A DNA stretch of 21,023 bases from contig AUXH01000335.1 of NCBI GenBank assembly GCA_000482145.1, positions 1 to 21,023 on the forward strand, in the 5' to 3' direction. The position numbers and the translations under genes are program-made. The stretch is from Strigomonas culicis. Taxonomy: Eukaryota; Euglenozoa; Kinetoplastea; Trypanosomatida; Trypanosomatidae. The notes beneath the pieces are model-generated. The model did no database searches, was not told the origin of the DNA, and saw only the letters and a list, made by a program, of their open reading frames with translations. Numbering within the stretch: the first letter of the stretch is position 1; each line of letters begins with the position of its first letter. Shown here in pieces: positions 8,649 to 17,678 of the stretch.

Positions 8649-8797
8649 CTGATGTTGATGTCAGAGAGAACAAAAGAAGAGCGAATAATAGGAGAAAAGA
8701 AGAAGATAATAGTAAAGCGAAGAAAAAAGTGAAATGTAAACGTTTTTGTTTTCTCTTTAATTCAAAAAGAAGGAGCGAAAGAAAGAAAGAGTGTATT
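8649..8797 (-). promoter_or_regulatory. Candidate trans-splice signals for the NF-X1-type gene
   Basis: Two purine-rich blocks on the plus strand (about 8663-8710 and 8766-8796) are pyrimidine tracts in the transcript. The AGs that follow lie at 8650-8649 and near 8755. Either choice makes the ATG at 8644 the first in the mRNA. The nearer site would leave a 5' UTR of only about 4 nt, so the farther one seems more plausible. Confidence 0.35.
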
Positions 8798-9181
8798 ACG
8801 GTAGATGTCCATCTCAATGTGGGTGTGAAAATGAATACGAACCGCTTGCAATGCAGTCAAGTGTCGATACCGCCTCGTGCAAAACACGATCAAGCCAATC
8901 GACAAAGAGTACCAAAGGATAAGGATTTTAAAGATACACATAAAAAAAAAACATCGTTCTTTTATATTCCCTTTTGTTTATATGCATTTTTTTTTTGGAG
9001 GAGAAAACAGGTAATAGTATCATAAGAAGTGGGTTTTTTTTTTTGCAATACAAAACCATAAATGTATAAAAGTGATGGAGAACAGCAAGGAACGGGAACG
9101 AGAGTATAAGAACAAGGAAAGCAAAAAGGGATGGCATCACTAAGAATGAAAGAGAAGAGTAGCGTTCTCTGAGGGAAGAAA
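8798..9181. other. Intergenic spacer and SAC-gene 3' UTR, no gene seen
   Basis: This AT-rich spacer has long A and T runs (for example 8942-8950 and 9036-9045). Open frames here are low-complexity and unlike any known protein. I see no RNA gene or repeat beyond the homopolymers. Confidence 0.6.
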
Positions 9182-11698
9182 CTAAAGACTACGCATTAGC
9201 GACTTGAATCCTTTTTTCAGAGATGTACCCACATGCTTCACTGCGCCACCCATGCTGCTTCCTGAATCGGATCCGCTATCTACTGGATACGCGTACGGCG
9301 CTAGCGTACATCTTTTGCCTCGTATGAGGAGGAACCCCTGTTGTCGCAGCAGCGAGGGGGCGTTCAGAACGCTGCAGAGATTTTCATCGAACTCGATCAC
9401 GACAATACATTCCGTTTTCTTTGTATCACTTCCAGGAAAGCTCTGGATATCGCTCATTGCCGGTGAGGCCGAGTCCGCTTGCTCAATGGACGCGGCCATA
9501 TCCGCGTCCAGGCAGTTTCGGTGCTGTATCGTAATGTTGACGCAAAGAGCTGAGCTTTCGATAGGAGCCATGCCATTCTGCAACAACTGGGCGACCACTC
9601 TCGTGTCCCAGGCAGTTCGGAGGGCCCCTTCGACCTCGGACAGTAGAACGTCGATCGGCACGCAGAGAGCTATCAAAGCACAGCTCCACTTGAGGTACGC
9701 CACCGGTCGCGTCAAAAACACTGGGTTCACAGAGGAGAAATGAAACTCCACATTCCGACACAGCAGCAATTCAATATTTCGGAACTTTTTTCTGTCTTCG
9801 AAGGCGTTTTCAAACTTTCTCTGTGTCGCAATGACAGCATTGTGGCTTCCTGACTTCATCCCACACACGCCACGCAGGATGTTCCCATGCATAGCTGCTG
9901 AGTTTGTGTAGAGCATGGCGACGCAGTCGCCATTACCAACAAACAGCTCGGCCAGGACGCGTACCACACCAGGCGGAATTCGTTTGCCGTCACGCGCCTC
10001 CGTCCACGTGCTCACAAACGGCTTTGGTATATTCTGCTTTGCTCCAGAAACCGGTGCATACGCGGCAGAGTACGGCATATCACCGGTCTCTGACTCATAG
10101 TACTCTTCCAAAGGTGGCAGTTTACGGTTGTCCTTAAAACTAGTAAAGGGTACTTGTAATGTCAACAACATGGCAATTGTCACCTGCATGCATGTAAAAA
10201 AGCAGCCCAGGTTTGTGCGGTCGAGAGAATCGGCACAGTTCACACGGATAAAACGAGACTGCGTCATCAATCGATCAACAGCTCCGTTGGTGCGAATCAT
10301 ACCAACGCTCATTAGCGAGTCCTCGGCGGAAGACGGCTTGCCCAAGAACCCGATCGCGGCTTCCCAAAAGTTTGACGTTGCGACTTCGATGCCGTAATCT
10401 CGTATCAGATTGAGCCAATCCACGTGCACCAAGTCCAGGCTCCCGTTAGGAAACCGCTGCTTTACCATCGGTTCACTGAAGCGAATCCCTTCCAGGAAGT
10501 AACGCGCCAACACGTCCTCGTCGTGCTGTCCGTTAAGCCGGAGAAGGCTAATGCAGCGAAGCTGTGGATTTGTTGTGGGCTGTCCGTTTGTATCCATGAG
10601 CATAGTCCGCTGGAGGTTCGTCAACGTGTTATCGAAATAGGTGTCGCAACCGCGCAGCACTTCTGATTTGTTTGAGTTGAACGTCATCGCCGGCTCGGAT
10701 AAGGATACACTTGGTGTTTGAGTGGTCCAGCGAACAGGAACCGTACCGCGGAGCAGTACGTGACGTGCATACGCAATGGCATCGTTGCCGTGTCGCTTCC
10801 ACAAGATATACTCATAAGTGTGGTCATTGCCTGTCGCATTGGACTCGTTGAGCCCTCTGCCGTAATAGCGCGGACCTGGGTTCAGATTACTTTGTCGTCC
10901 GAGAAGCACAAAATGAAGCTCTGAGCCATCGACCAGTGAGACAACACGCTCCTCCGCAAATCCTCGTATAAGGACAGAGCATGAGTGTCTCAAGGAGGCG
11001 CTATTAAAGGGAGAGCGCAGCTGTTCAGACCAGTCGCAATTAAACTGAGGCAGTTTATTCTTTTGTTCGTGCAGAGAAAAGGGAAAAGGCTGTCGAAGAT
11101 CTACATAATCACTAAAGTAATACCCTCCACTGTGCGCGTACTCTTGGAACTCCTTAAGTCTTCCTCGGTCTGAGTTGCTCATTTTGATAGGGGCAATCCC
11201 GTTCAGTTCGAAAGGAATCCAACGTGTTTCGTTCACCTTCCAAATATGCCCTGCATACGGCAGTTTTACCACGGGCTCCGCTTGGGCAGCAACCAGCATG
11301 TAGATCTTATCGATGAGCAGAGCACCGAAGACAGCTACATATTCGGAGGACCATTGGAAAGGACCGCATTTTTGGTGCATTTCCCGAAGAGAAGAAAACT
11401 CAGATTGGCCAAAATCCGTTGACCGTATAATATCACCATTTGGTGTCACTTCTAGCGGTAACACTTGGTGTCCGTTCTGCCAGTAGCGTGCGGGCATGTA
11501 CGTGTCGCACGGTGTATACTCGTCTGCCTTCGGTGGGGCCTGCGGTACAGGATCAGACTCGAAGAACATGAGAGACTCGATCTGAACGGGCGGAGGCGGC
11601 TTCGCTTTTGGTACACAAACAAAGCAATACGTTTTTCCATTTTTGTTAGCGATGCAGCACCGTTTTTCCGGAACGTGATAAGATGTCTGAAGAGACAT
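9182..11698 (-). CDS. SAC-domain phosphoinositide phosphatase
   Basis: This 838-residue protein should remove phosphate from phosphoinositides and so set membrane identity or traffic. The deciding motif is RVNCADSLDRTN, the SAC version of the CX5R(T/S) phosphatase loop, with catalytic C488 and R494. Upstream blocks fit the SAC core, for example YILWKRHGNDAIAYARHVLLRGTVPVRW shortened here to ARHVLLRGTVPVRW. The loop has Ala and Ser (CADSLDR) where SAC1 and synaptojanin usually have CIDCLDR or CVDCLDR; plant SAC9-like proteins use the ADSLDR form. There is no 5-phosphatase domain after the SAC region, so it is not a full synaptojanin. No transmembrane pair of the SAC1 type is visible. The C-terminus ends in a basic, amphipathic-looking tail (KKGFKSLMRSL) that may touch membranes (inference). 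The N-terminus has a short PPPPV stretch. The exact subfamily is uncertain. Confidence 0.9.
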   Translation of the reverse strand: MSLQTSYHVPEKRCCIANKNGKTYCFVCVPKAKPPPPVQIESLMFFESDPVPQAPPKADEYTPCDTYMPARYWQNGHQVLPLEVTPNGDIIRSTDFGQSEFSSLREMHQKCGPFQWSSEYVAVFGALLIDKIYMLVAAQAEPVVKLPYAGHIWKVNETRWIPFELNGIAPIKMSNSDRGRLKEFQEYAHSGGYYFSDYVDLRQPFPFSLHEQKNKLPQFNCDWSEQLRSPFNSASLRHSCSVLIRGFAEERVVSLVDGSELHFVLLGRQSNLNPGPRYYGRGLNESNATGNDHTYEYILWKRHGNDAIAYARHVLLRGTVPVRWTTQTPSVSLSEPAMTFNSNKSEVLRGCDTYFDNTLTNLQRTMLMDTNGQPTTNPQLRCISLLRLNGQHDEDVLARYFLEGIRFSEPMVKQRFPNGSLDLVHVDWLNLIRDYGIEVATSNFWEAAIGFLGKPSSAEDSLMSVGMIRTNGAVDRLMTQSRFIRVNCADSLDRTNLGCFFTCMQVTIAMLLTLQVPFTSFKDNRKLPPLEEYYESETGDMPYSAAYAPVSGAKQNIPKPFVSTWTEARDGKRIPPGVVRVLAELFVGNGDCVAMLYTNSAAMHGNILRGVCGMKSGSHNAVIATQRKFENAFEDRKKFRNIELLLCRNVEFHFSSVNPVFLTRPVAYLKWSCALIALCVPIDVLLSEVEGALRTAWDTRVVAQLLQNGMAPIESSALCVNITIQHRNCLDADMAASIEQADSASPAMSDIQSFPGSDTKKTECIVVIEFDENLCSVLNAPSLLRQQGFLLIRGKRCTLAPYAYPVDSGSDSGSSMGGAVKHVGTSLKKGFKSLMRSL

Positions 11699-12120
11699 TC
11701 CTCTTGCGAAATTTTTTTTTTCACTCGTTAATGTAACTCCTCTTCACAATTTCCGTCTCTTGTATATCTAGATAGATATTGGTTCCCAGTAAATGTCTGG
11801 CCAAATCACCGTAGCTTTTCTTCCACTGTTATTATTGCCGTCGATGGATAGACTCTTTTATTAATATGAATGTGTATGTAATATAGACTCTACAATTCTT
11901 TTACATGGAAGAAGACCATAGAAAGTAATTTAACGACAGATAGCAAAGAAGGAGAAAAGAGGGGGAGGGGAGAGGGAAGTAGAGGAAGTAGTGCATTTAC
12001 GTTTTCAAGAAAAATGCAGTGGAAAAAAAAAACAGAAGGCGTCCATGAGATCGCGAAAGGAAAGAGAAGGAAAGGTAACAATAATAAGAAGAATATGAAT
12101 AGAGAAGTGGATAAGGGTTA
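11699..12120. other. Intergenic region between RPC2 and the SAC-domain gene
   Basis: It holds the RPC2 3' UTR, the polypyrimidine tract and acceptor described above, and the SAC gene's 5' UTR. No other gene or repeat is visible. Confidence 0.7.
11898..11988 (-). promoter_or_regulatory. Candidate trans-splice acceptor for the SAC-domain gene
   Basis: A 35-base uninterrupted purine run at 11945-11979 on the plus strand, extended to 11988 after one T, is a strong pyrimidine tract in the transcript. The first AG after it on the minus strand is at 11899-11898. No ATG appears before the start at 11698, giving a 5' UTR of about 200 nt. Confidence 0.45.
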
Positions 12121-15100
12121 TTACTGATTTAAAGAGAGTCTCAGACTGATGCTCATTCCCTGGAGCTCTTGAATGAGCAACTTAAAGGCATATGGGATGT
12201 TTACCTTGAAATTTGTTCCTCTGCGCTTGCAGAACTGGCAGACGTCGCCGTACCCCAAGTTACCACAGATGGCGCAAATGTCTGCAGCGAAGAGATCGGA
12301 GCTCAACAGCAGTCGCTCATTCAGCAAGTTCGACGCGCCGTAGCCTACCATGCAGTCGCGCTCCATTTCGCCCACACGCAGCCCGCCACTGCGCGCGCGC
12401 CCTTCCGTTGGTTGGCGTGTTAGGATAGAGCGGGGACCCGTCGAGCGCGCATGCATCTTATCGGTCACCATATGCTTGAGGCGCTGGTAGTAAATGGGTC
12501 CGAAGAAGACGTATGCCTGCATAATTTCCCCGGTGATTCCAGAATAGAATAAATCCTTTCCTTGGTAGTTAAAACCGTGTGAAATCAACGTCGCACCAAT
12601 GGTTTCTGCCTTGTCGCCCCCAAAGGCGGTGCCATCCCCGAATGTGCCGGTGAGAGCGGCCGCCTTGGAGCAAACCAGCTCCAGCAACTTGCCGACCGTC
12701 ATGCGACTCGGAAAGCCGTGGGGGTTCATAATCATATCGGGGTTGATCCCCTTCTCGTTAAACGGCAAGTCGACCGCGTTGGCGATCAGCCCCACCACGC
12801 CCTTCTGACCATGGCGCGACGAAAACTTGTCGCCGAGCTCCGGCAGACGTACCTCGCGAGTCACCACTTTGATCTTTTGCTCAACATACGGAGCGCGGTC
12901 CGTGTCGCCTGGAGGGGAAATGATGACGTGGTCAATCACCGCAGGCTGTGGGTACTTGTAAATGAGCTGGGCGGCCCGAGCCTCACCGCCGTGCGTCGGT
13001 GTGTACTTGTTCACCAGCACGTCGTGCTGTGCTATCATGGCGCCCTTGCTGGCGATGCCATCCGCGTTCAGTGCACCAAACTTGGCCGAAGCGTTCTTTT
13101 CCGGCGGGAGCACCACGTCAAATTCCCCGCCGGGGAACTTCTCGATCTCCACTTCGTGCTTGCGCAGCACAATGCATCGCCCGTATCCCCGCTCCACCGA
13201 GGATCGGTTGTAAACTTGTGCATCCTCAATATCATATCCGCTGTAGCTCATCACGCATACCATGGCGTTAATACCTGCGCCCAGTTTTTCATAATGCGTC
13301 AACCCCATCGCCTTCGTGCGGCACAGCGGCCGCTGCGGGTAGGCCCCCAGCTGCAGGACCGTGTCTGCGCGAATGTACTGGTTGTACGCAATGGTGCCCA
13401 GTGCTTGCTTCCCCATCGCCGATTGGAATGTATTACGGGCCGATTGGTTGTGATGGGGGTAGGGAATGATGCCCGCCACGACGCCCAAAAGTGACAAGGG
13501 TTCGATCTCAAGGTGGGTTGTGAACTCGTCAATGTCGTCTACGGTGACGGCGATAAGACAGTCGTTAGCTTCATTAACATCCACATACTCAATCAGACCT
13601 TCAGCGAGAAAATCGTTCAGCGTGCACAAGTGATCCCGGAGCTGATCCAGATGGTGCTCCTTCACGGCCGCGGCGCCACGCGAAACGACGATGAGCAAGC
13701 GAACAATACGACCTCCATCGCTACTCAAGTTGACGCTGCGCTGCTTTTCCTGCGTCGATATAGACACGTGTGGATGCAGCCGGCCAGAACGGCGGAGTGC
13801 GCGGATGCCTCGGCACAGATGGTTGGGGTGCTGATGTATGCCTATGAGTGTACCATTCAAGAACACCGTGTGATACTGTGTGAACTGATGCGGCGTCACA
13901 TAGTCAATCTCCTCCACGCCCAAACTATGCGCTGCGCAACGCAAGTACCGGTCGTCTAGATCGAGCGTCACCTGACCAAGCGTGGCGAAGTTCTTCACGA
14001 GGCCACAGCTCTCACCCTCCGGTGTATCGCACGGGCATACCATGCCCCACTGGCTCGGTTGTAGAGAGCGCGGCCCACTCATCTTGCGCGTCTTCTCAAA
14101 AGAAGAAGCCAAGCGGGTCATCATGCCAAGGCAGGAGATGTACGAAAGTCGGGACAGGACCTGTGTGATGCCTTGCCGATTCATATTAAACCGCTTGAGC
14201 TCCCATCGCCCCGTACTGATGGCGACTCGCATGCCGTTTTGAATGACCTCCATTTTGCTTTCCATGAGTTGCTTGACCAGCAGGGGCTTGGTTGAATCCT
14301 TTTTCGATATTTGTTGATCCATGGCTGTCTTTACAACACGGTTGAAGTGCTTCAGTAAATCTTCGAAGAGTAAACCCATGAGAGTCCCCGTCGTTTCCAA
14401 CCGCTTGTTCCCGTAAAAGTCACGCTCATCAAGAAGAGACGAGTCCACGGTGGCCTCAATCATACGACGGACCATGTAGCACACGTACAATGCCTTATGA
14501 AAAAAATTCCAGTCCCTTTGAATCTCACCTTCACGAATGTGGCAAAGCAACACGTTCGCGAGAAAATCGGCGGCCTTATCGGCCTTTGATTTCTGCACCT
14601 GGCGATGGGAGGACTCATCGCTGTCCCATGCAGACTCCCGCCGCCGCTCTCCGATAAAGTTGAGGGCATCGTTTTGATTCATAACATTGAGGGCAGAGGC
14701 CTCCCGGAAGCAAGCAAAGAGTATTTGCTCGGTAGCGGGACTTACACCAATGTACTGTGCAATCAGTTGATCGCTTTCAATGCCCAACGCCTTCAGCACA
14801 ATGACGATGGGAACGTCCTCGGAGAAGGACCGGTGTGTCATTACAATGTGTCCTTTTTTAAACGCCACCGTGCACTTCGAGATGGAGTAATGTGTTTTGC
14901 TCTGCACTTGGGCAACAATGTTGCCGTTATCGTCCGACTCGATGATGACTCTGTTTTTGCTCTGCTGCTCTTGCACAAGACACACCTTTTCGACGCCCTT
15001 AATGACAAAATACCCTCCTGGGTCGAGCGGGCACTCACGCATGGCGACAAGCTCCTCCTTCGTCTTGTTAAAAAGATTGCAGCTTTGCGACTTGAGCATG

Positions 15101-15501
15101 ATGGGGATGGTGCCTATTTTAATTCCCTTTTCGACGCAGACACGCCTGTTTTTATCTCGACTCGTGTATTCAACATCTACCAGCATATCGCCTCTGTATG
15201 TCAGATCGCGTATCCGGCACTCGTGTGGCGTTATCAGACGTCGCACCTGTCCGTGTCCAACAATATCCTGGGGACTCTTGACGCGGATGTTGGTGTACCG
15301 AATTACAAAGTCTGGGTCTACGGAGCTCTTTATCTCAATGTTCGACTCGTTCAACAGAATTTGCCGCAGCTCCACATTGATCAAATGGTCGAAAGAAGCC
15401 AAATGATGATTCAGAATTCCACGCATTTTCAGCAGTGCGGGCAGCATCTCCATTTTCTTCTTGTCATAGCTATCCTCCAGCACCGCCCCAGGAACGGACA
15501 T
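12121..15501 (-). CDS. RPC2: DNA-directed RNA polymerase III, second-largest subunit
   Basis: This is the 'beta-like' half of the catalytic core of RNA polymerase III, which makes tRNA, 5S rRNA and small RNAs in the nucleus. The 1126 residues match the usual family length of about 1130. Recognised blocks are ECPLDPGGYFVIKGVEKV, SKNRVIIE, PIVIVLKALGIESDQ, CPCDTPEGESCGLVKN, SYSGYDIEDA (GYDIED at 755-760), GDKFSSRHGQKG (KFSS..G at 892-901), HGFPSRMTVGKLLEL, and a C-terminal zinc site CAICGNLGYGDVCQFC (1076-1091). The wording follows Pol III rather than Pol I or II, especially IPYAFKLLIQELQGM at the end. I chose the ATG at 15501. A longer frame reaches 15660 only through a GTG, and the extra 53 residues are hydrophobic, unconserved and upstream of the predicted splice site. 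Confidence 0.96.
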   Translation of the reverse strand: MSVPGAVLEDSYDKKKMEMLPALLKMRGILNHHLASFDHLINVELRQILLNESNIEIKSSVDPDFVIRYTNIRVKSPQDIVGHGQVRRLITPHECRIRDLTYRGDMLVDVEYTSRDKNRRVCVEKGIKIGTIPIMLKSQSCNLFNKTKEELVAMRECPLDPGGYFVIKGVEKVCLVQEQQSKNRVIIESDDNGNIVAQVQSKTHYSISKCTVAFKKGHIVMTHRSFSEDVPIVIVLKALGIESDQLIAQYIGVSPATEQILFACFREASALNVMNQNDALNFIGERRRESAWDSDESSHRQVQKSKADKAADFLANVLLCHIREGEIQRDWNFFHKALYVCYMVRRMIEATVDSSLLDERDFYGNKRLETTGTLMGLLFEDLLKHFNRVVKTAMDQQISKKDSTKPLLVKQLMESKMEVIQNGMRVAISTGRWELKRFNMNRQGITQVLSRLSYISCLGMMTRLASSFEKTRKMSGPRSLQPSQWGMVCPCDTPEGESCGLVKNFATLGQVTLDLDDRYLRCAAHSLGVEEIDYVTPHQFTQYHTVFLNGTLIGIHQHPNHLCRGIRALRRSGRLHPHVSISTQEKQRSVNLSSDGGRIVRLLIVVSRGAAAVKEHHLDQLRDHLCTLNDFLAEGLIEYVDVNEANDCLIAVTVDDIDEFTTHLEIEPLSLLGVVAGIIPYPHHNQSARNTFQSAMGKQALGTIAYNQYIRADTVLQLGAYPQRPLCRTKAMGLTHYEKLGAGINAMVCVMSYSGYDIEDAQVYNRSSVERGYGRCIVLRKHEVEIEKFPGGEFDVVLPPEKNASAKFGALNADGIASKGAMIAQHDVLVNKYTPTHGGEARAAQLIYKYPQPAVIDHVIISPPGDTDRAPYVEQKIKVVTREVRLPELGDKFSSRHGQKGVVGLIANAVDLPFNEKGINPDMIMNPHGFPSRMTVGKLLELVCSKAAALTGTFGDGTAFGGDKAETIGATLISHGFNYQGKDLFYSGITGEIMQAYVFFGPIYYQRLKHMVTDKMHARSTGPRSILTRQPTEGRARSGGLRVGEMERDCMVGYGASNLLNERLLLSSDLFAADICAICGNLGYGDVCQFCKRRGTNFKVNIPYAFKLLIQELQGMSISLRLSLNQ

Positions 15502-15544
15502 TGCTAGAGCGGTTCCTGTGAAAAAGATCCTTTCGCTTAATTCT

Positions 15545-15632
15545 CTTAAACGCAACAACGAATGGTATGTACAACACAGACGGAGCCGTAATAATGGAAA
15601 ACAGAGAGAGGGGAAAAACAAAGGAAACAAAA
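15545..15632 (-). promoter_or_regulatory. Candidate trans-splice acceptor for RPC2
   Basis: Plus-strand purine/A-C-rich sequence at 15596-15632 gives a pyrimidine-rich tract in the transcript. The first AG after it is at 15546-15545. The first ATG downstream is at 15501, a 5' UTR of about 43 nt. This supports the shorter RPC2 start. Confidence 0.45.
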
Positions 15633-15856
15633 TAGCATGCCGAAGGTTACGATTGGTCACTATTGATATAGCACCGCTAATGCAAATTGATACGCCTGCA
15701 GGCTGTTTATAGGTTTATCGTACTGGAAGGGTGATTAATAGTTAAACAATTAATAGACATGCGTTAATCGGAATTAGAAAGAAGAAGAAGAAAAAAACAC
15801 GGAGAATAACGCGAGAATCGTGGCGAGTTACTTGAACATGACCAGTTCATAGAGAT
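15633..15856. other. Spacer and 3' UTR of the IPI3-like gene
   Basis: Together with the RPC2 5' UTR this makes a 355-base gap. A purine/A-rich patch lies near 15776-15800. No gene, RNA or repeat is seen. Confidence 0.6.
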
Positions 15857-17080
15857 TTACTGCAGTTTCTTTATCTTCTTTAAGAGATTACCCTTTAACT
15901 CCTCCAGCTCACGATTCTGTTTAATGGTCTCGTCCAGCTCCTCCTGTAATGCACCATGAGCGGTTTCGCTCAGCGTACTACTATGCTCTGAGTTGGGAGT
16001 GGGGGTTGCCTTGATATGAGCATGCTTCTTTTCCTTAGCAGCAACTACACGTCGAAGGACGTATTTCTTTGTGTTTGGGTCAGCGGGATTCTTATCCAGC
16101 TTAGCGGCAGTCCTTTTGCTAGCCGTTAATGACGAGACCATAACGCAGCTCTCCATATTTCCCTTCAGCTTCTTGTTTGGCGCGCAGTCAGCCGTTACGC
16201 GGCCGTGCATGTCATAGGTCAAAAATGCACCGCCCTCGCTCACAACCAAAACGATATGGCGTGAGCCCATGAATGTGACGAACATTATGGGAGCACGGCT
16301 ATTATTCGTACTCTCGCCGCACTCACAAAGAACTGGCTTTGATTTCACCACTTGCCTGATGCAGCTCATACTGGGGAAAGGGGAAAGAAGATTCTCGAAG
16401 TACAAGTAGCCTGAAACTGTGCCGACGGCAATGCACGCATCGTCATGGCTGATGTCCAACGCGGCCACACTATCTCCCACAGTGATCATTCGCAGCTGCT
16501 CTCCAGAAAGTGCGTCAAACACTCTGCAGGTTTTATCAAGTGCGCCCGTCACAATAAAGCTGGTATGGTGAAAAAAGCGGCAGATGGTCACTGGGAGAGT
16601 GTGGCCGGAAAAGGTGTTCAGCGGATGCACCTCCTTCCGCTTGATGCAGCTGAGTGCTTGCATTCGCCACACCTTGCAGAGCGAGTCCTCCGATCCAGTC
16701 GCCACGAGGGCACCGTCGCTCGAAAAGGCAATGCTTGTAACGGCACGAATGTGGACGCTCACCATCTTCACCTGGCACCCCGTGAGTACGTTCCACACGA
16801 TCAGATGCCCCGACACGGTGCCGCCCAGCATGAAGAGCCCACAGGGACTCACAGCACACGAGGAGAGGGGCTCCGGTACAAAGCAACGAAGCAGCGGTTG
16901 CTGGGTGAACGCGGAAAAAAATATAGCACTTCCATTCTTTTGGTGGGCGACAAAGCAGTTATGCAGCGGAGAGTATACGCAGGAGTGTCGAGCAACAGGT
17001 TGCAATGTGTAATTTCGGACAATGTTTCGGCTCTCAATCGAGTACAAGATGCCTTTGTCCTCTTGTGCGACAAAGAGCAT
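15857..17080 (-). CDS. IPI3: WD40-repeat protein, IPI3/WDR18-like (Rix1 complex)
   Basis: IPI3 (WDR18 in humans) works with Rix1 and IPI1 in the nucleus to mature the pre-60S ribosomal particle. The 407 residues form a WD40 propeller. One repeat reads VTSIAFSSDGALVATGSEDS...KVW. The next begins with GHTLPVTICRF, the HxLPVT block typical of IPI3/WDR18. Then come TGALDKTCRVFDALSGEQL and ALDISHDDACIAVGTVSGYL. The last 40 residues are a charged coiled coil (EELDETIKQNRELEELKG), as at the end of IPI3/WDR18, where it helps assembly. A Lys/Ala/Thr-rich segment lies before it. I chose the ATG at 17080. The frame continues upstream to a GTG at 17170, but no ATG lies between the predicted splice site and 17080, and MLFVAQEDKG aligns with family N-termini. 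The family call rests on motif wording, not a search. Confidence 0.78.
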   Translation of the reverse strand: MLFVAQEDKGILYSIESRNIVRNYTLQPVARHSCVYSPLHNCFVAHQKNGSAIFFSAFTQQPLLRCFVPEPLSSCAVSPCGLFMLGGTVSGHLIVWNVLTGCQVKMVSVHIRAVTSIAFSSDGALVATGSEDSLCKVWRMQALSCIKRKEVHPLNTFSGHTLPVTICRFFHHTSFIVTGALDKTCRVFDALSGEQLRMITVGDSVAALDISHDDACIAVGTVSGYLYFENLLSPFPSMSCIRQVVKSKPVLCECGESTNNSRAPIMFVTFMGSRHIVLVVSEGGAFLTYDMHGRVTADCAPNKKLKGNMESCVMVSSLTASKRTAAKLDKNPADPNTKKYVLRRVVAAKEKKHAHIKATPTPNSEHSSTLSETAHGALQEELDETIKQNRELEELKGNLLKKIKKLQ

Positions 17081-17191
17081 TGCCCACTTACTACAACGTT
17101 TGCCGTATACCTTTCTCTTTTTTGAGTCTATGTATTCAAACAACAGTATAAATGTAGCGCGTATACACACTCGAACCGGTGAATTGTTCCT

Positions 17192-17211
17192 AATTATTAT
17201 TATTATTATAG
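17192..17211. repeat. Short ATT/AAT trinucleotide repeat
   Basis: About six ATT units lie in the predicted 5' UTR of the IPI3-like gene; the transcript reads AAT repeats. The repeat is small and probably variable, with no role visible. Confidence 0.8.
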
Positions 17212-17303
17212 GTATGACTTTTAATTGATTGGCTTTAGTGCACTTGCCTGCTTCCGTGTATTTGTGTATGTATCCTTACGCTGATGAAAACAAGAGAGAA
17301 GCG

Positions 17304-17366
17304 CTCGCACACATCCACAAAAAAAAAAAAAGAGAGACAGAGAGAGAGAGAACGCAGGCAAAGAGG
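17304..17366 (-). promoter_or_regulatory. Candidate trans-splice acceptor for the IPI3-like gene
   Basis: Plus-strand A/GA-rich sequence at 17320-17352, including 13 As and a GA run, is a T/TC-rich tract in the transcript. The first AG after it is at 17305-17304. The first ATG in the resulting leader is at 17080, a 5' UTR of about 224 nt that contains a TAA-repeat stretch. Confidence 0.4.
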
Positions 17367-17678
17367 CAACGTGTAATTTCAGTCCTTGAAATGAAATTAT
17401 AAATACATATATCCACTGTATATGAACTGACAAGGTCGGAACACGAAAGGAAAAAAAAAGAGTGCAATTCAGAACAAGTAGATAACGGTATTGTACAGGA
17501 AGGCTGACATTAGTGCCAACAATATCCATACACAACAAACAGGAATTACAACGGAAAAGAAAAACCGAAAAATACAATAAGTACAGTAATGGATTTGAAA
17601 AAAAAAACTGGCAAAGAAACTGAACTACCTAAAGGTAAAGTGGTTATAACAGGCTGAACGGAACGAGATGAACAGGTT
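17367..17678. other. DOT1-gene 3' UTR and spacer, no gene seen
   Basis: This AT-rich sequence has A-runs at 17451-17459 and 17599-17607. A 118-codon frame across 17221-17577 is Phe/Leu/Ser/Cys-rich because it reads the pyrimidine strand; it resembles no known protein and I do not call it. Confidence 0.6.

Noticed and set aside
12718..13494. 258-codon plus-strand frame
   Set aside because: It is another shadow of RPC2; the conserved motifs are all on the minus strand.
14605..15507. 300-codon plus-strand frame
   Set aside because: It is antisense to the strongly conserved RPC2 gene and is opposed to the direction of every real gene here.
17221..17577. 118-codon minus-strand frame in the spacer
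   Set aside because: It is Phe/Ser/Leu-rich from reading polypyrimidine sequence and overlaps the predicted splice signal of the IPI3-like gene.
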